Origin: an uncultured Dorea sp.
Lineage (GTDB): Bacteria > Bacillota > Clostridia > Lachnospirales > Lachnospiraceae
Direction: 5' to 3'
DNA: 64,000 bases
Assembly (NCBI GenBank): GCA_910578455.1
Contig: CAJTQA010000012.1
Span: forward strand, 1 to 64,000
Each line of letters starts with the position of its first letter. Position 1 is the first letter of the stretch. The notes below the pieces were generated by a model. It did not search any database. It was not told where the DNA came from and was given only the letters and a program-made list of their open reading frames with translations. Positions 51,308-59,707 of this stretch are shown here, in pieces. A program made the translations under genes and the position numbers.

Positions 51308-53770
51308 ATGAATAACAGAAAGATAAAAAGATACTTAAAAGAGGCAGCATTTCTGGCGGCTTTGTTTTTGATTGCAGTGATTGCCTTCAGCCTCTATACG
51401 AACCGCGGAAATGATAATATGGCGGCGGACATGGACGGAGCGACATACCCGCAGCTGGCATTTTCCAGCAATGGATATACGGTCAACAGAGTGCCGGGGT
51501 TTGCCCAGGAAATGGACATGGCTTCCCTGAGAGATACCATCACGCCTGTAACAAACGGACAGGTAGAAATTGAGATTGAACCTTATGACAATGAAATAGC
51601 GAGCATGAAGTGCAGGCTGTACTCTCTGGACGGAAAGGAGAAACTGCTTGAGACGGAAACAGAAAGCCCGGGAACGGAAGAGACGGTTTCGATCGGAGAT
51701 CCGTCTCTTACGGCGGAGGAGCGCATACTTCAGGTTGTGCTTGAACTTTCAGGGGGGAAGTCTGTTTATTATTATACAAGGGTTATAGACTCTCAGGGCA
51801 AAAACGTGCAGCAATGCCTTGATTATGTGAAAGGCTTTCACGAGAATGCATTTGTGAAAGCTGAGGGAGTAGGTATAGGCACCGCTATTGAGCCGGATGA
51901 AACCGGGGATAATACTACATATCAGCATGTTACGATCCACTCTGATTATGACCATGTGACCTGGGGCGAGCTTTCGCCTGCTGTAGAGGGTGAGGAGATC
52001 TGGCAGATTAAAGAGATAAACAACATATCCGTGTCGGTTCAGATTCAGTATCAGGTGCGCTGCCGGGGTGAGGAAAATGAGGAGGATCTGTATAAAGTAA
52101 AGGAATTTTTCCGGGTCAGATACCGCGCGGATACGAAAAAAATGCTTCTCCTGGACTATGACCGAAAGATGGAGCAGGTTTTTGACACGTCGAAGAAAAT
52201 ATTGAGTGAAAAAGGAATCCTTCTTGGGATTGCCGATTCTGGTCTTTCGTATATGGTAAACAAAGATGGAACGCAGGCTGCTTTTGTGCAGGCAGATGAG
52301 CTGTGGCATTATAACAAGACAGAGGATGAGATGGCTCTTGTCTTCAGCTTTGCGTCCACGGAAAACAAAGACGAGAGAAACCGTACGGCGCAGCACAAGA
52401 TAGAGCTGCTGGAGATGGATAAAAAAGGCAATCTCTCATTTGCGGTGTACGGATATATGAACCGGGGTGAGCATGAGGGCGAGACCGGGGCGGCAGTGTA
52501 CTATTATAACGCGGAGGAAAACTGCGTGGAAGAAAAGGTATTTATCTCGACAAACCGGTCGTCGGGTCATGTCATGATGGAGCTTGGAAAGCTGGTTTAC
52601 TACAGCGTGAATACAGATATGCTGTATGTGCTGGCAAATAGAACCCTCTATGAGATCAACGTTGAAAAAAGCCGCGTCAGGGAACTGGCAGATGACTTGG
52701 AAGAGGGGCAGTATGTGGTGTCGGAAGACGGCAGGCGTATTGCTTACCAGTCGGGGAAAAGAGACAGGAAGGCATCGCAGGTGCGGGTGATTGAAATGTC
52801 TTCCGGCAAGAAGAGAACCGTCGAGTGCGAGGAAGAAGGCATAAGCATCGTGCCGCTGGGATTTATGGACAGGGATTTTGTATATGGACTCTCAAGGGCA
52901 GAAGATGCAGGCGTGACGCTGGCGGGCGAGAACGTTGCGCCGATGTACAGGGTCGAGATTCAGGATCCAAAGGAAAACATTGTGAAGGATTATGAGTCGG
53001 AAGGGACTTATATCATCAGCACCGAATTTGACGGCAATATGATTACTCTGAACCGTGTTGTGAAAAAGGGCGATGTGTACCATTCAGTCATAGAAGAATA
53101 CATCACGAACAATGAAGAAGAAAAGGAGAACAATATTACGCTCAGCTCCTACACTACAACTCTGAAACAGCGGCAGCTGCGGCTTACTTTTGGCGACGGA
53201 ATTGCCGATAAGGAGCCGAAACTATTGAAACCCAAGCAGACGCTGTATGAGAAACCGAAAGTATTTTCTGTTGATGAAGAGCCAAAGAAAGAGTGTTATC
53301 TGGTATATGGTTACGGGGAACTAAGGGGCATTTTTGATAAGGCAGGAGAGGCTGTCCGGCAGGCAGACGAGTATAATGGTGTCGTGGTTTCTGAGACGCA
53401 GGAGTATGTCTGGGAGAGAGGGAACAGGGATCTCAGGTATTCCATCACGGAAAAGAACGCATATATTGAAGGCATAAGGGTAAAGCTCAGGGCAGGAACG
53501 CCGCCGGTTGAGGCGCTGGGAGGAACGGATGGCGGCAGTGTCCTGGACTTGACAGGATGCACGCCGGAGCAGTTGATGTACATCATCAATCAGGATAAGC
53601 CCGTGATCGCTATGGTAAATGCATCGAAAGCATTGATCCTGGTTGGCTATACGGAAAACCGGATTATATATATAGATGCGGACAGCGGGGAAAGAAAAAC
53701 CGTGCGGCCGGAAAAGGTGGAGGAGATGACGGAAAAAAGCAGGCATACATATATTGCGCCGAAAAGTTAA
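51308..53770 (+). CDS. Membrane-anchored extracellular protein with degenerate C39-like C-terminus
   Basis: An 820-residue protein. A basic start, one transmembrane helix at about residues 13-29 (FLAALFLIAVIAFSLYT) and a long outside part suggest a type II membrane protein. The middle 600 residues have repeated beta-strand-like blocks with GRRIAYQSGKRDR and RDFVYGLSRAED, possibly a beta-propeller. The last about 130 residues follow the C39-like papain fold: GSVLDLTGCTPEQLMYIINQ, KPVIAMVNASKALILVGYTE, NRIIYIDADSG. The usual His before the beta strand (GHAVVITGY) is replaced, so it is probably catalytically dead. Function unknown; conserved-looking but not identified. Confidence 0.7.
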   Translation: MNNRKIKRYLKEAAFLAALFLIAVIAFSLYTNRGNDNMAADMDGATYPQLAFSSNGYTVNRVPGFAQEMDMASLRDTITPVTNGQVEIEIEPYDNEIASMKCRLYSLDGKEKLLETETESPGTEETVSIGDPSLTAEERILQVVLELSGGKSVYYYTRVIDSQGKNVQQCLDYVKGFHENAFVKAEGVGIGTAIEPDETGDNTTYQHVTIHSDYDHVTWGELSPAVEGEEIWQIKEINNISVSVQIQYQVRCRGEENEEDLYKVKEFFRVRYRADTKKMLLLDYDRKMEQVFDTSKKILSEKGILLGIADSGLSYMVNKDGTQAAFVQADELWHYNKTEDEMALVFSFASTENKDERNRTAQHKIELLEMDKKGNLSFAVYGYMNRGEHEGETGAAVYYYNAEENCVEEKVFISTNRSSGHVMMELGKLVYYSVNTDMLYVLANRTLYEINVEKSRVRELADDLEEGQYVVSEDGRRIAYQSGKRDRKASQVRVIEMSSGKKRTVECEEEGISIVPLGFMDRDFVYGLSRAEDAGVTLAGENVAPMYRVEIQDPKENIVKDYESEGTYIISTEFDGNMITLNRVVKKGDVYHSVIEEYITNNEEEKENNITLSSYTTTLKQRQLRLTFGDGIADKEPKLLKPKQTLYEKPKVFSVDEEPKKECYLVYGYGELRGIFDKAGEAVRQADEYNGVVVSETQEYVWERGNRDLRYSITEKNAYIEGIRVKLRAGTPPVEALGGTDGGSVLDLTGCTPEQLMYIINQDKPVIAMVNASKALILVGYTENRIIYIDADSGERKTVRPEKVEEMTEKSRHTYIAPKS

Positions 53771-53797
53771 GATAACGCGGCATCAGAAAATAAACAA

Positions 53798-53826
53798 GGG
53801 AGGCAGCCCAGCGGGGCTTGCCTCCC
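53798..53826 (+). terminator. Bidirectional terminator between the C39-like gene and queT
   Basis: GGGAGGCAGCCC (53798-53809) pairs with GGGCTTGCCTCCC (53814-53826) around a short GC loop. It lies between convergent genes and has T/A runs on both sides, so it could serve both strands. Confidence 0.65.
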
Positions 53827-53863
53827 ATATTTGGTTCTGGTAAAGTGTAACACGGACGTAGCG

Positions 53864-54358
53864 TCAGACTGCAGTTTGCCGAAAAATGACATAGCGGTAT
53901 CTTTTCAAAGCAGTGTATAGCAAAAGCCCCAGCACTCCGCAGGAAAGCACTTCTCCGATGCCCACTGTAAGCATCATAAACACAATCGGCAGATTAACGC
54001 CATACCCGTAGAACAGGACGAAAGGCACGATGACCGTATTGGCGGCAATTGGGGGGAGAGGCGCAAGAAACGGTGTCCTCTCTCTAAGACGGTATGTCAG
54101 CACGGCCCCGATAAGCGTTGCCAGGCTTCCGAAAATGATATCCGGAAGGATGCCGCCTCCGATAATGTTGGCAATCAGGCAGCCTGCAAAAACTCCCGGC
54201 ACGGCGGCTGGGGTAAAGAGCGGCAGTATGGTGAGAGCCTCGGAGATGCGAACCTGGATTTCCCCGAAGGAAACAGGCCGGAACAGTAGTGTCAGCACGA
54301 CATAGATAGCGGCAATCATAGCCGCCTGGGTTAAGAAAGTTACGTTTTTGTTTTTCAT
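53864..54358 (-). CDS. queT: QueT-type queuosine-precursor ECF transporter S component
   Basis: A 164-residue membrane protein on the - strand, starting at ATG 54358 (MKNKNVTFLTQAAMIAAIYV) with AAAGGAG nine bases upstream; a longer frame adds residues that read through the leader. About six transmembrane helices are seen (VVLTLLFRPVSFGEIQVRIS, ALTILPLFTPAAVPGVFAGC, LIANIIGGGILPDIIFGSLA). This pattern is the QueT family (COG4708), the substrate-binding subunit of an energy-coupling-factor importer for queuosine precursors such as preQ1. The EcfA/EcfT module is not in the window. A candidate preQ1 riboswitch precedes it. Confidence 0.92.
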   Translation of the reverse strand: MKNKNVTFLTQAAMIAAIYVVLTLLFRPVSFGEIQVRISEALTILPLFTPAAVPGVFAGCLIANIIGGGILPDIIFGSLATLIGAVLTYRLRERTPFLAPLPPIAANTVIVPFVLFYGYGVNLPIVFMMLTVGIGEVLSCGVLGLLLYTALKRYRYVIFRQTAV

Positions 54359-54367
54359 GATCTTGTT

Positions 54368-54411
54368 CTCCTTTAGTTTTGTTTTACGTGAGGAAGGTCT
54401 CGAACTCACGA
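54368..54411 (-). promoter_or_regulatory. Candidate class I preQ1 riboswitch of queT
   Basis: Read on the - strand, the stem CGTGAG/CTCACG encloses the 12-base loop TTCGAGACCTTC. It is followed by the A-rich tail TAAAACAAAAC, then TAAAGGAG containing the Shine-Dalgarno. The loop keeps the pattern TTCnAG and the tail ACTAAnGG, as in known class I preQ1 aptamers, where loop and tail form an H-type pseudoknot that hides the ribosome site. Genes of this transporter family are established targets of preQ1 riboswitches. The match is by eye only. Confidence 0.65.
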
Positions 54412-54616
54412 TTCATTTAACGCCGGGAATCGGCGGAAAGCCCTATAAGACCTTGGTTTTTGAGGACTTTACAACAGACATGAGTATAGCATGGGGAGAG
54501 AGAAAAATCAAGCCCTGCCCGAATTAGCGGTTCTGTATTTTTTTCATAATTTTGAAAAGCGGAACCAGTGATTCCGGAAAAGAGTGGTTTGCGGTGGGAG
54601 ATTATAAAAAACAAAG

Positions 54617-54715
54617 ACTTTTGAGGATATTCTGAACTTTCATGTGAGGTTTGAGCGGATTCATCCATTTCAGGATGGGAATGTAACACAGAGACACTCG
54701 CAGAAAGCGGCGTAA
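54617..54715 (+). pseudogene. Fragment of a Fic-family gene
   Basis: The frame reads TFEDILNFHVRFERIHPFQD followed by GN, which is the core helix and the start of the Fic motif HPFxDGNGRxxR. It breaks after GN, where the expected GR is replaced by VTQRHSQ and a stop. Just upstream in other frames VGDYKK can be read, also Fic-like. This is debris of an AMPylase/Fic gene, not a functional protein. Confidence 0.75.
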
Positions 54716-54762
54716 CAGCGGCAAGCTGCTTTGTATATAAAATTGAATAGCGTACATGCCAA

Positions 54763-54801
54763 AGGACATTTCATCTTTTATTCAGGTGGATGTCCTCTTT
54801 T
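54763..54801 (+). terminator. Terminator-like hairpin in the debris region
   Basis: AGGACAT (54763-54769) pairs with ATGTCCT (54790-54796) and is followed by CTTTTTG. Which transcript it ends is unclear. Confidence 0.5.
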
Positions 54802-54960
54802 TGTACCCATTTTCAGGAGAAAGGGGATTCACATGGAACTGAACGAAATGGAAAAGGGGGTTCTACATCAAATTTGATTTGGTCTTAGTGCATAAGCTTT
54901 TTGTTGAACGAAATACTATAATTAGAATCCGAAGTCTTATTGAAAAAATGTTCTGAATAA

Positions 54961-55278
54961 CATATAATATTTAGGACAAAAAGAGGTGGAAAAATGGTTG
55001 GTGGATATTCTGGACAAATACAGAAACGGATTGGGGAGGCGGATGCAGGGATTGTTTTTTGTTTGTTCTGATTGCCGTAGTAAATCCAGAGGCAATTGCA
55101 AAAGCAATGGCTCAACTATTGCCCTATGTGGAAATACGGCATTGAGCTTATTGGGACGTTGAAACCACCGGAATATCGGTTTAAGACAATACAAGCAGAT
55201 TATGAATCTATGAAGGATATGGTTTGCAGAGAGATTCCAATATTTGGTACAGCTATGGAAACAATGATTGGTATATAA
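54961..55278 (+). pseudogene. Decayed gene remnant upstream of the DGQHR pair
   Basis: Several frames each show short protein-like pieces: VEKWLVDILDKYRNGLG near 54984, NPEAIAKAMAQLLPYV near 55088, and a last open part from 55096 ending IQADYESMKDMV then CREIPIFGTAMETMIGI. The final piece resembles the C-terminal end of AbiEii/AbiGii-type nucleotidyltransferase toxins, but I hold this loosely. Stops and frame changes mean no intact gene is present. Between 54716 and 54960 only the terminator and a 14-codon frame (MELNEMEKGVLHQI) are seen. Confidence 0.4.
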
Positions 55279-55295
55279 AATTCGGAGGTATAGAA

Positions 55296-56480
55296 ATGAA
55301 AATTATTACGATTGATAAAGATGTGAGAAGTGGGTGTGTTTCTATTTTAACAAATATGTTATTGAAGGAATATAAAGAATTGGCACATGATTCTTTTAAA
55401 TTAAATGGAAATTTTGAGGGACAACGAGGTGTAATTACTAAGTCAGCGGTGGCTACTAGAATACGAAAGCGTATGCAGGATGATTTTTGTCTGGGTGCTA
55501 TTTTTCCACAAGTAGTATTAGGGATTCAAAGTGATTCTGATTTTGGCAAGAAATTAGAGGAAGGTGAGGAGTATGATAGTAAAGAGATTTTTGCAGATTG
55601 TATTATTTCAATAATTGATGGTATGCAGAGAAGTAATATTTATTTTAAGAATTTTGAGGGAAATGAAAATAGAAAAATTAGAGTAGAATTTTGGGTTGCA
55701 GAAAATAGTGAAAAGCTATTATATCGTATGCTAGTATTAAATACAGGGCAGACTCCTTGGAATACAAGGAGACAAATAGAGGTGATCTATGGAAATTTAT
55801 CACGAAATATAGAAAGAGAATTATATAACAATTATCCTGAGCTTAAAGAAAAGATTGATATATATGGAATAGATGATGGAAAATATAGAACACAAGCAGG
55901 AAAATATCATAAATCATCTGTTATAGAGCTGTATTTGGGATTTAACATTAGAAATGTTAAGATTAATGTTACAGATGAATTGGCGGAAGAATATCAACGC
56001 TTTGATATGATGGAATCAATAGATAAAAAAAATTCTTTCGATATTTTTATATGCATATTAGGAATGATGTGTAAATTAGATTTAGCTTTTTCAAAATATT
56101 GTAAAAAAAGTGAAGTACAGGGTCAGTTTAGTGAAGGAAAAGATATTTTTGGAAGTTCAACGGCTAATGTTGGATTTGTGGTAGCCAGTGCTGAGTATAT
56201 TATGGGGAAAATTTCTGTAGAAAGAACAGAAGAAGTAATTGTTGGGAAAAAAGAAAAATATCAAAAACAAATGGACTTAATTCTAGCTGAATTGGAAAAG
56301 AATGTTAGCATGAATGAAGATTATTTAAGTTTGGACGTTTTGAACACAAGATGTATGGGATTGCCAAAAACAAGAATTGGGGACGAAATGCGGTTGCTGT
56401 TTAAAGATGCTTTTATGGCAATGTTAAAATATGATGATATAGAAGAGATTTCTTCTTTAGAGGACTTTTGGAGAGAGTAG
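55296..56480 (+). CDS. DGQHR/ParB-like domain protein of an accessory gene pair
   Basis: A 394-residue protein from ATG 55296 after GGAGG; the longer frame from 55224 is part of the debris. Residues 108-112 read DGMQR, and about 148-160 LNTGQTPWNTRRQ, the two landmark motifs of DGQHR-domain (DndB-like, ParB/sulfiredoxin-related) proteins, where DGQHR is followed by a conserved Asn-Thr and Gln region. The C-terminal half is unassigned. Members of this superfamily occur in DNA-modification defence systems (DndB, DpdB) and in poorly known islands. Composition is very AT-rich with AT-ending codons, unlike neighbours, indicating transfer. The next gene starts two bases after its stop. Confidence 0.72.
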   Translation: MKIITIDKDVRSGCVSILTNMLLKEYKELAHDSFKLNGNFEGQRGVITKSAVATRIRKRMQDDFCLGAIFPQVVLGIQSDSDFGKKLEEGEEYDSKEIFADCIISIIDGMQRSNIYFKNFEGNENRKIRVEFWVAENSEKLLYRMLVLNTGQTPWNTRRQIEVIYGNLSRNIERELYNNYPELKEKIDIYGIDDGKYRTQAGKYHKSSVIELYLGFNIRNVKINVTDELAEEYQRFDMMESIDKKNSFDIFICILGMMCKLDLAFSKYCKKSEVQGQFSEGKDIFGSSTANVGFVVASAEYIMGKISVERTEEVIVGKKEKYQKQMDLILAELEKNVSMNEDYLSLDVLNTRCMGLPKTRIGDEMRLLFKDAFMAMLKYDDIEEISSLEDFWRE

Positions 56481-56482
56481 AT

Positions 56483-57577
56483 ATGTCTAGAACTGTACGA
56501 GAGCAAGAACAAAAAGTGTTCAATACATTACAGAATTATGTACCTCAAGAAATGACTATTAGAATAACTAATGTTAAGCGAAATTTGTTTTTTACACGAT
56601 TAACTTATGATGTGATTGAAAAAGCGGATTTTTATTGTAGTAATGCAATTTTGGGATATAGAATTGCTTTGATTCGGTACAAAAGTAATAATTACATATA
56701 TCTAAGTGAATCGTTATTTGAAAGAGGTGTATTAAATTTTGAGTATGAAGTAGACGATAAAGAATTGTTATATGGGATAGGAGTATTGCTTTTTAATGAA
56801 GGTATTCTTAAACCCAAGCCACAATTCGAAGGGTTTCCAATATATGATATATTTTTTGGTCATAAAGAAGATAAACGATATAAATGTAGTGATATTTTTG
56901 AAATTGTAGACAATTATTTAGTATTTGAAATAACAGATGAGGATTTTTTAATAAAATATTATGAGGATTTGGATAGAATTTTATATATGCTTTCTTTCAA
57001 ATCAAAATTAGAAGAAAGTGAATTGAGTTCTAATATGTTTGAATTATTAAAACTGGAGTCGAGCAGATGTATATTAGCAATGGTTGAAAATATTTTGCAA
57101 ACTCAAAATGAAGATTTGATTTTTTTACAATTGTATCGATGTATAGAGTATTTATATATTATACATAAAGCATTGGATTATTCAAAAAAATATGAATTGC
57201 AATTAGAGAATGTGTTAAAAATGATAAATGTAGAAAAAATAAGATTTTCAGAAAATTCTAATATGCAAGCGATAATTACCGAATATTGTTCCGATGAGAT
57301 TATAAATGAATACTATACGTATATGATGAAGAATTTAATGTTACAAGAGTGTGATAAGGAAAATTTAAAAGATAAAGTAGCAAACTATATTTATGAAACT
57401 CGTTGCAAAATAGCACATTATAAATATGGGCAGGAAAAAGTTAAGGATAAACAAACTTTAGGAGAAAGTATCATTATATTAAGCAAAGTGGTGAAAAATA
57501 TATATGATCAATTGGATGACAAATTAGTGGAGATTAATGAAAAACTGGAAGTATGGAATAAAATTATATTGAAATAA
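56483..57577 (+). CDS. Protein with C-terminal HEPN-like motif, partner of the DGQHR protein
   Basis: A 364-residue protein from ATG 56483, two bases after the previous stop, hence translationally coupled. The N-terminal 200 residues (FFTRLTYDVIEKADFYCSNA, IYDIFFGHKEDKRYK) are unrecognised and beta/alpha in look. The C-terminal 170 residues are helical and contain YETRCKIAHYKYGQ, giving R307-x4-H312, the catalytic arrangement of HEPN RNases and HEPN-like domains. HEPN proteins are common effectors in toxin-antitoxin and phage-defence systems. AT-rich like its partner. I infer, without proof, that this is the effector and the DGQHR protein its sensor or controller. Confidence 0.65.
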   Translation: MSRTVREQEQKVFNTLQNYVPQEMTIRITNVKRNLFFTRLTYDVIEKADFYCSNAILGYRIALIRYKSNNYIYLSESLFERGVLNFEYEVDDKELLYGIGVLLFNEGILKPKPQFEGFPIYDIFFGHKEDKRYKCSDIFEIVDNYLVFEITDEDFLIKYYEDLDRILYMLSFKSKLEESELSSNMFELLKLESSRCILAMVENILQTQNEDLIFLQLYRCIEYLYIIHKALDYSKKYELQLENVLKMINVEKIRFSENSNMQAIITEYCSDEIINEYYTYMMKNLMLQECDKENLKDKVANYIYETRCKIAHYKYGQEKVKDKQTLGESIIILSKVVKNIYDQLDDKLVEINEKLEVWNKIILK

Positions 57578-57693
57578 ATATATTGCTTTTGAAATGGGTT
57601 ATATTTTTGTAAAATATGGTGATAAAATAACAAGTGGCATATTATATATGATTTTGATAGAATGAGCTTCGGACATAAGCGGGGGTTCAAAAG

Positions 57694-59034
57694 ATGGCAG
57701 AGAGTCAAAATATTGAATGGAAAGAATCGTGGCGTGACGAATATCTTAAATGGATATGCGGATTTGCAAATGCACAGGGCGGCAAAATTTATATTGGAAC
57801 ACGAGATGATGGGATGGTAATTGGAGTTCGTAACCCAAAAAAGCTATTAGAGGATATTCCCAATAAAATTCAAAACAAATTGGGAATTATGGCGGATGTG
57901 AATCTGCTTACTAAAGGTGGACTGGATTATATTGAGATTGTCGTTAGTCCGTGGGCGTTTCCCGTAAACTATGATGGAGAATACCATTATAGAAGTGGTA
58001 GTACAAAACAGATGCTGCGGGGAAATGCATTGACGAATTTTTTAATGTCAAAGACTGGATTGAAATGGGATGCAGCGACAATATCTAATATTGGGGTAGA
58101 TGATTTAGATCAGGAAAGCTTTGATATTTTTAGAAGAGAGGCCTTGCGAAGCGGGCGAATGACAAAAGAAGATTTGGATATTGCGAATGTTGAACTGTTG
58201 GAAAAACTGGACTTAGTAGTAGATGGAAAACTTAAACGTGCAGGGGCATTGTGTTTTTACCGCAACCCAGAAAAAATTATTGGTGGATGTTATGTGAAAA
58301 TTGGAAAATTTGAAGGCAGTGAGCTATTATATCAGGATGAAGTGCATGGTTCTTTGCTTATTTTGGCAGACAGGGTGATTGACCTGATTTATTTGAAATA
58401 TTTGAAAGCAGCAATTTCTTATTACAAAGAAACCAGAGTGGAAACATATCCTTTTGCACGTGATGCCGTAAGAGAAGCCGTTTTTAACGCTTTGATTCAT
58501 TGCAATTGGGCTGACAATGTTCCAGTACAGATACGTATTGAAGATGATGCCATGTATATCAGTAATTGTAGTATGTTGCCCTTTGGCTGGACTGTAGAAA
58601 CACTTTTAAGCACCCATGTATCAAAGCCATATAATCCTGATGTTGCAAAAGTGTTTTATCGTGCAGGATATATTGAAAGTTGGGGACGAGGTATTCAGAA
58701 GATTCGGGATGCATGCAAAAGTCTTGGAGCAGATGAACCTGAGTATATTGTTCATGGTGAAGATATCATGGTGAAATTTTCTGCCCTCCAAAGTGCTAAA
58801 GTATCGGATGCTAAAGCCCTAAATGTCCTAAAAGATGTCACAAAGGATGCCACAATAGAAATAAAAATATTAAATTTGATTAAAGAAAATGCATCTATTA
58901 CTACCACCGATATGGCCAGGCAGTTATCTGTTAATAGACGAACAATTCAGAGAGGTTTGGAGGTATTAAAGAGCAGAGGTACGATTGAGCGCAAGGGTGG
59001 TAAACGATACGGTTACTGGCAAGTTTATGAATAG
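57694..59034 (+). CDS. Schlafen/AlbA_2 ATP-binding regulator with C-terminal winged helix
   Basis: A 446-residue protein of the COG2865 type. The N-terminal AlbA_2 domain reads QNIEWKESWRDEYLKWICGF, then ANAQGGKIYIGTRDDG. The middle has the HATPase_c_4-type region DAVREAVFNALIHCNWADNV, ISNCSMLPFGWT, GYIESWGRGIQKIRDAC. The C-terminal winged helix is ITTTDMARQLSVNRRTIQRG, LEVLKSRGTIERKGG. Such proteins are frequent in accessory regions as transcription regulators with an ATP-binding part. The 116 bases before it are AT-rich, so it may have its own promoter. It could control, or be independent of, the pair upstream. Confidence 0.88.
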   Translation: MAESQNIEWKESWRDEYLKWICGFANAQGGKIYIGTRDDGMVIGVRNPKKLLEDIPNKIQNKLGIMADVNLLTKGGLDYIEIVVSPWAFPVNYDGEYHYRSGSTKQMLRGNALTNFLMSKTGLKWDAATISNIGVDDLDQESFDIFRREALRSGRMTKEDLDIANVELLEKLDLVVDGKLKRAGALCFYRNPEKIIGGCYVKIGKFEGSELLYQDEVHGSLLILADRVIDLIYLKYLKAAISYYKETRVETYPFARDAVREAVFNALIHCNWADNVPVQIRIEDDAMYISNCSMLPFGWTVETLLSTHVSKPYNPDVAKVFYRAGYIESWGRGIQKIRDACKSLGADEPEYIVHGEDIMVKFSALQSAKVSDAKALNVLKDVTKDATIEIKILNLIKENASITTTDMARQLSVNRRTIQRGLEVLKSRGTIERKGGKRYGYWQVYE

Positions 59035-59041
59035 TTTTTGT

Positions 59042-59089
59042 ATTCCCATCGTACCATTTCCAGATGGCAACGGCCGTGTGGGCAGCTGA
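59042..59089 (+). pseudogene. Second Fic-motif fragment
   Basis: Directly after the regulator stop the frame reads IVPFPDGNGRVGS then TGA: the Fic motif core PFxDGNGRxxR with the catalytic His and final Arg lost. Together with the piece at 54617 it brackets the AT-rich genes, although both pieces come from the same part of a Fic gene and so are not the two halves of one. Confidence 0.55.
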
Positions 59090-59104
59090 TTTCGATTAAT
59101 GTAA

Positions 59105-59518
59105 AGATATATCCATAACATATACAGTACGGGTAAACATGAAGAGATTGCTTACGGAGATATGCACAGCAGCGGGGAGAATCTGCGGAATTTCCTGTAT
59201 TTAACCAGGTATCTAACGAAGGAAATTGAGTACTTTAAAGAATCATCTATTTTTCTGCAGACTTAGATTCCGAATACAGAAGTGAAGACCTATCATACGA
59301 CAATACTGAACTTGTTCCGGGATAAGATGAAGAAAGAGGACTTCCGGGATTTATACCGCTTGATGGAGGGCAGGAGGGATCTTGCCCTCTGAATTTTTGT
59401 CCGGAATTTATCCGGTATTAAAAAAAGAATGGAGAAAATCAAGGACTGTCTCAAACCGGCAGGAGATCATGCACATGTTCAGGCGGCAGAATTTATTAGC
59501 GGCTTTGTAAGGGAATAA
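59105..59518 (+). pseudogene. Decayed unknown gene with two in-frame stops
   Basis: One frame is protein-like across about 138 codons with only a TAG (59264-59266) and a TGA (59390-59392) inside: SGENLRNFLYLTRYLTKEIE, then TEVKTYHTTILNLFRDKMKK, EDFRDLYRLMEGRRDLAL, and DHAHVQAAEFISGFVRE. No family is recognised. It shares frame with the second Fic fragment but two stops separate them. Between 59519 and 59707 lie a promoter and leader only. Confidence 0.4.
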
Positions 59519-59522
59519 CAGA

Positions 59523-59551
59523 TTGTGCAACAGATAGAGATAGGGTATAAT
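59523..59551 (+). promoter_or_regulatory. Promoter of the hybrid kinase gene
   Basis: TTGTGC (59523-59528), 17 bases and a perfect TATAAT (59546-59551). The leader of about 150 bases to 59708 includes a small frame from 59637 (MARALLNVRVRQICPEMD) of doubtful meaning. Confidence 0.6.
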
Positions 59552-59707
59552 ATGAAAATAGAGGACAGAGGCAGCAGGATAAGGAAGGCCGGCGGAAGAT
59601 ACGGTATATTGACGCGATAGGGGGTATATGGTATTATGGCACGAGCATTGCTGAACGTACGGGTGAGACAAATATGTCCGGAAATGGATTGATATGGAGG
59701 ACAGGGT

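Noticed and set aside
54617..59089. DGQHR-HEPN-AlbA_2 block as a simple insertion splitting one Fic gene
   Set aside because: Both Fic fragments contain the same motif region, so they cannot be the two halves of one gene; no flanking direct repeats were found by eye.
59519..59707. Possible c-di-GMP riboswitch ahead of the sensor kinase
   Set aside because: Only a promoter and a short unstructured leader are visible; GEMM core sequences are missing.
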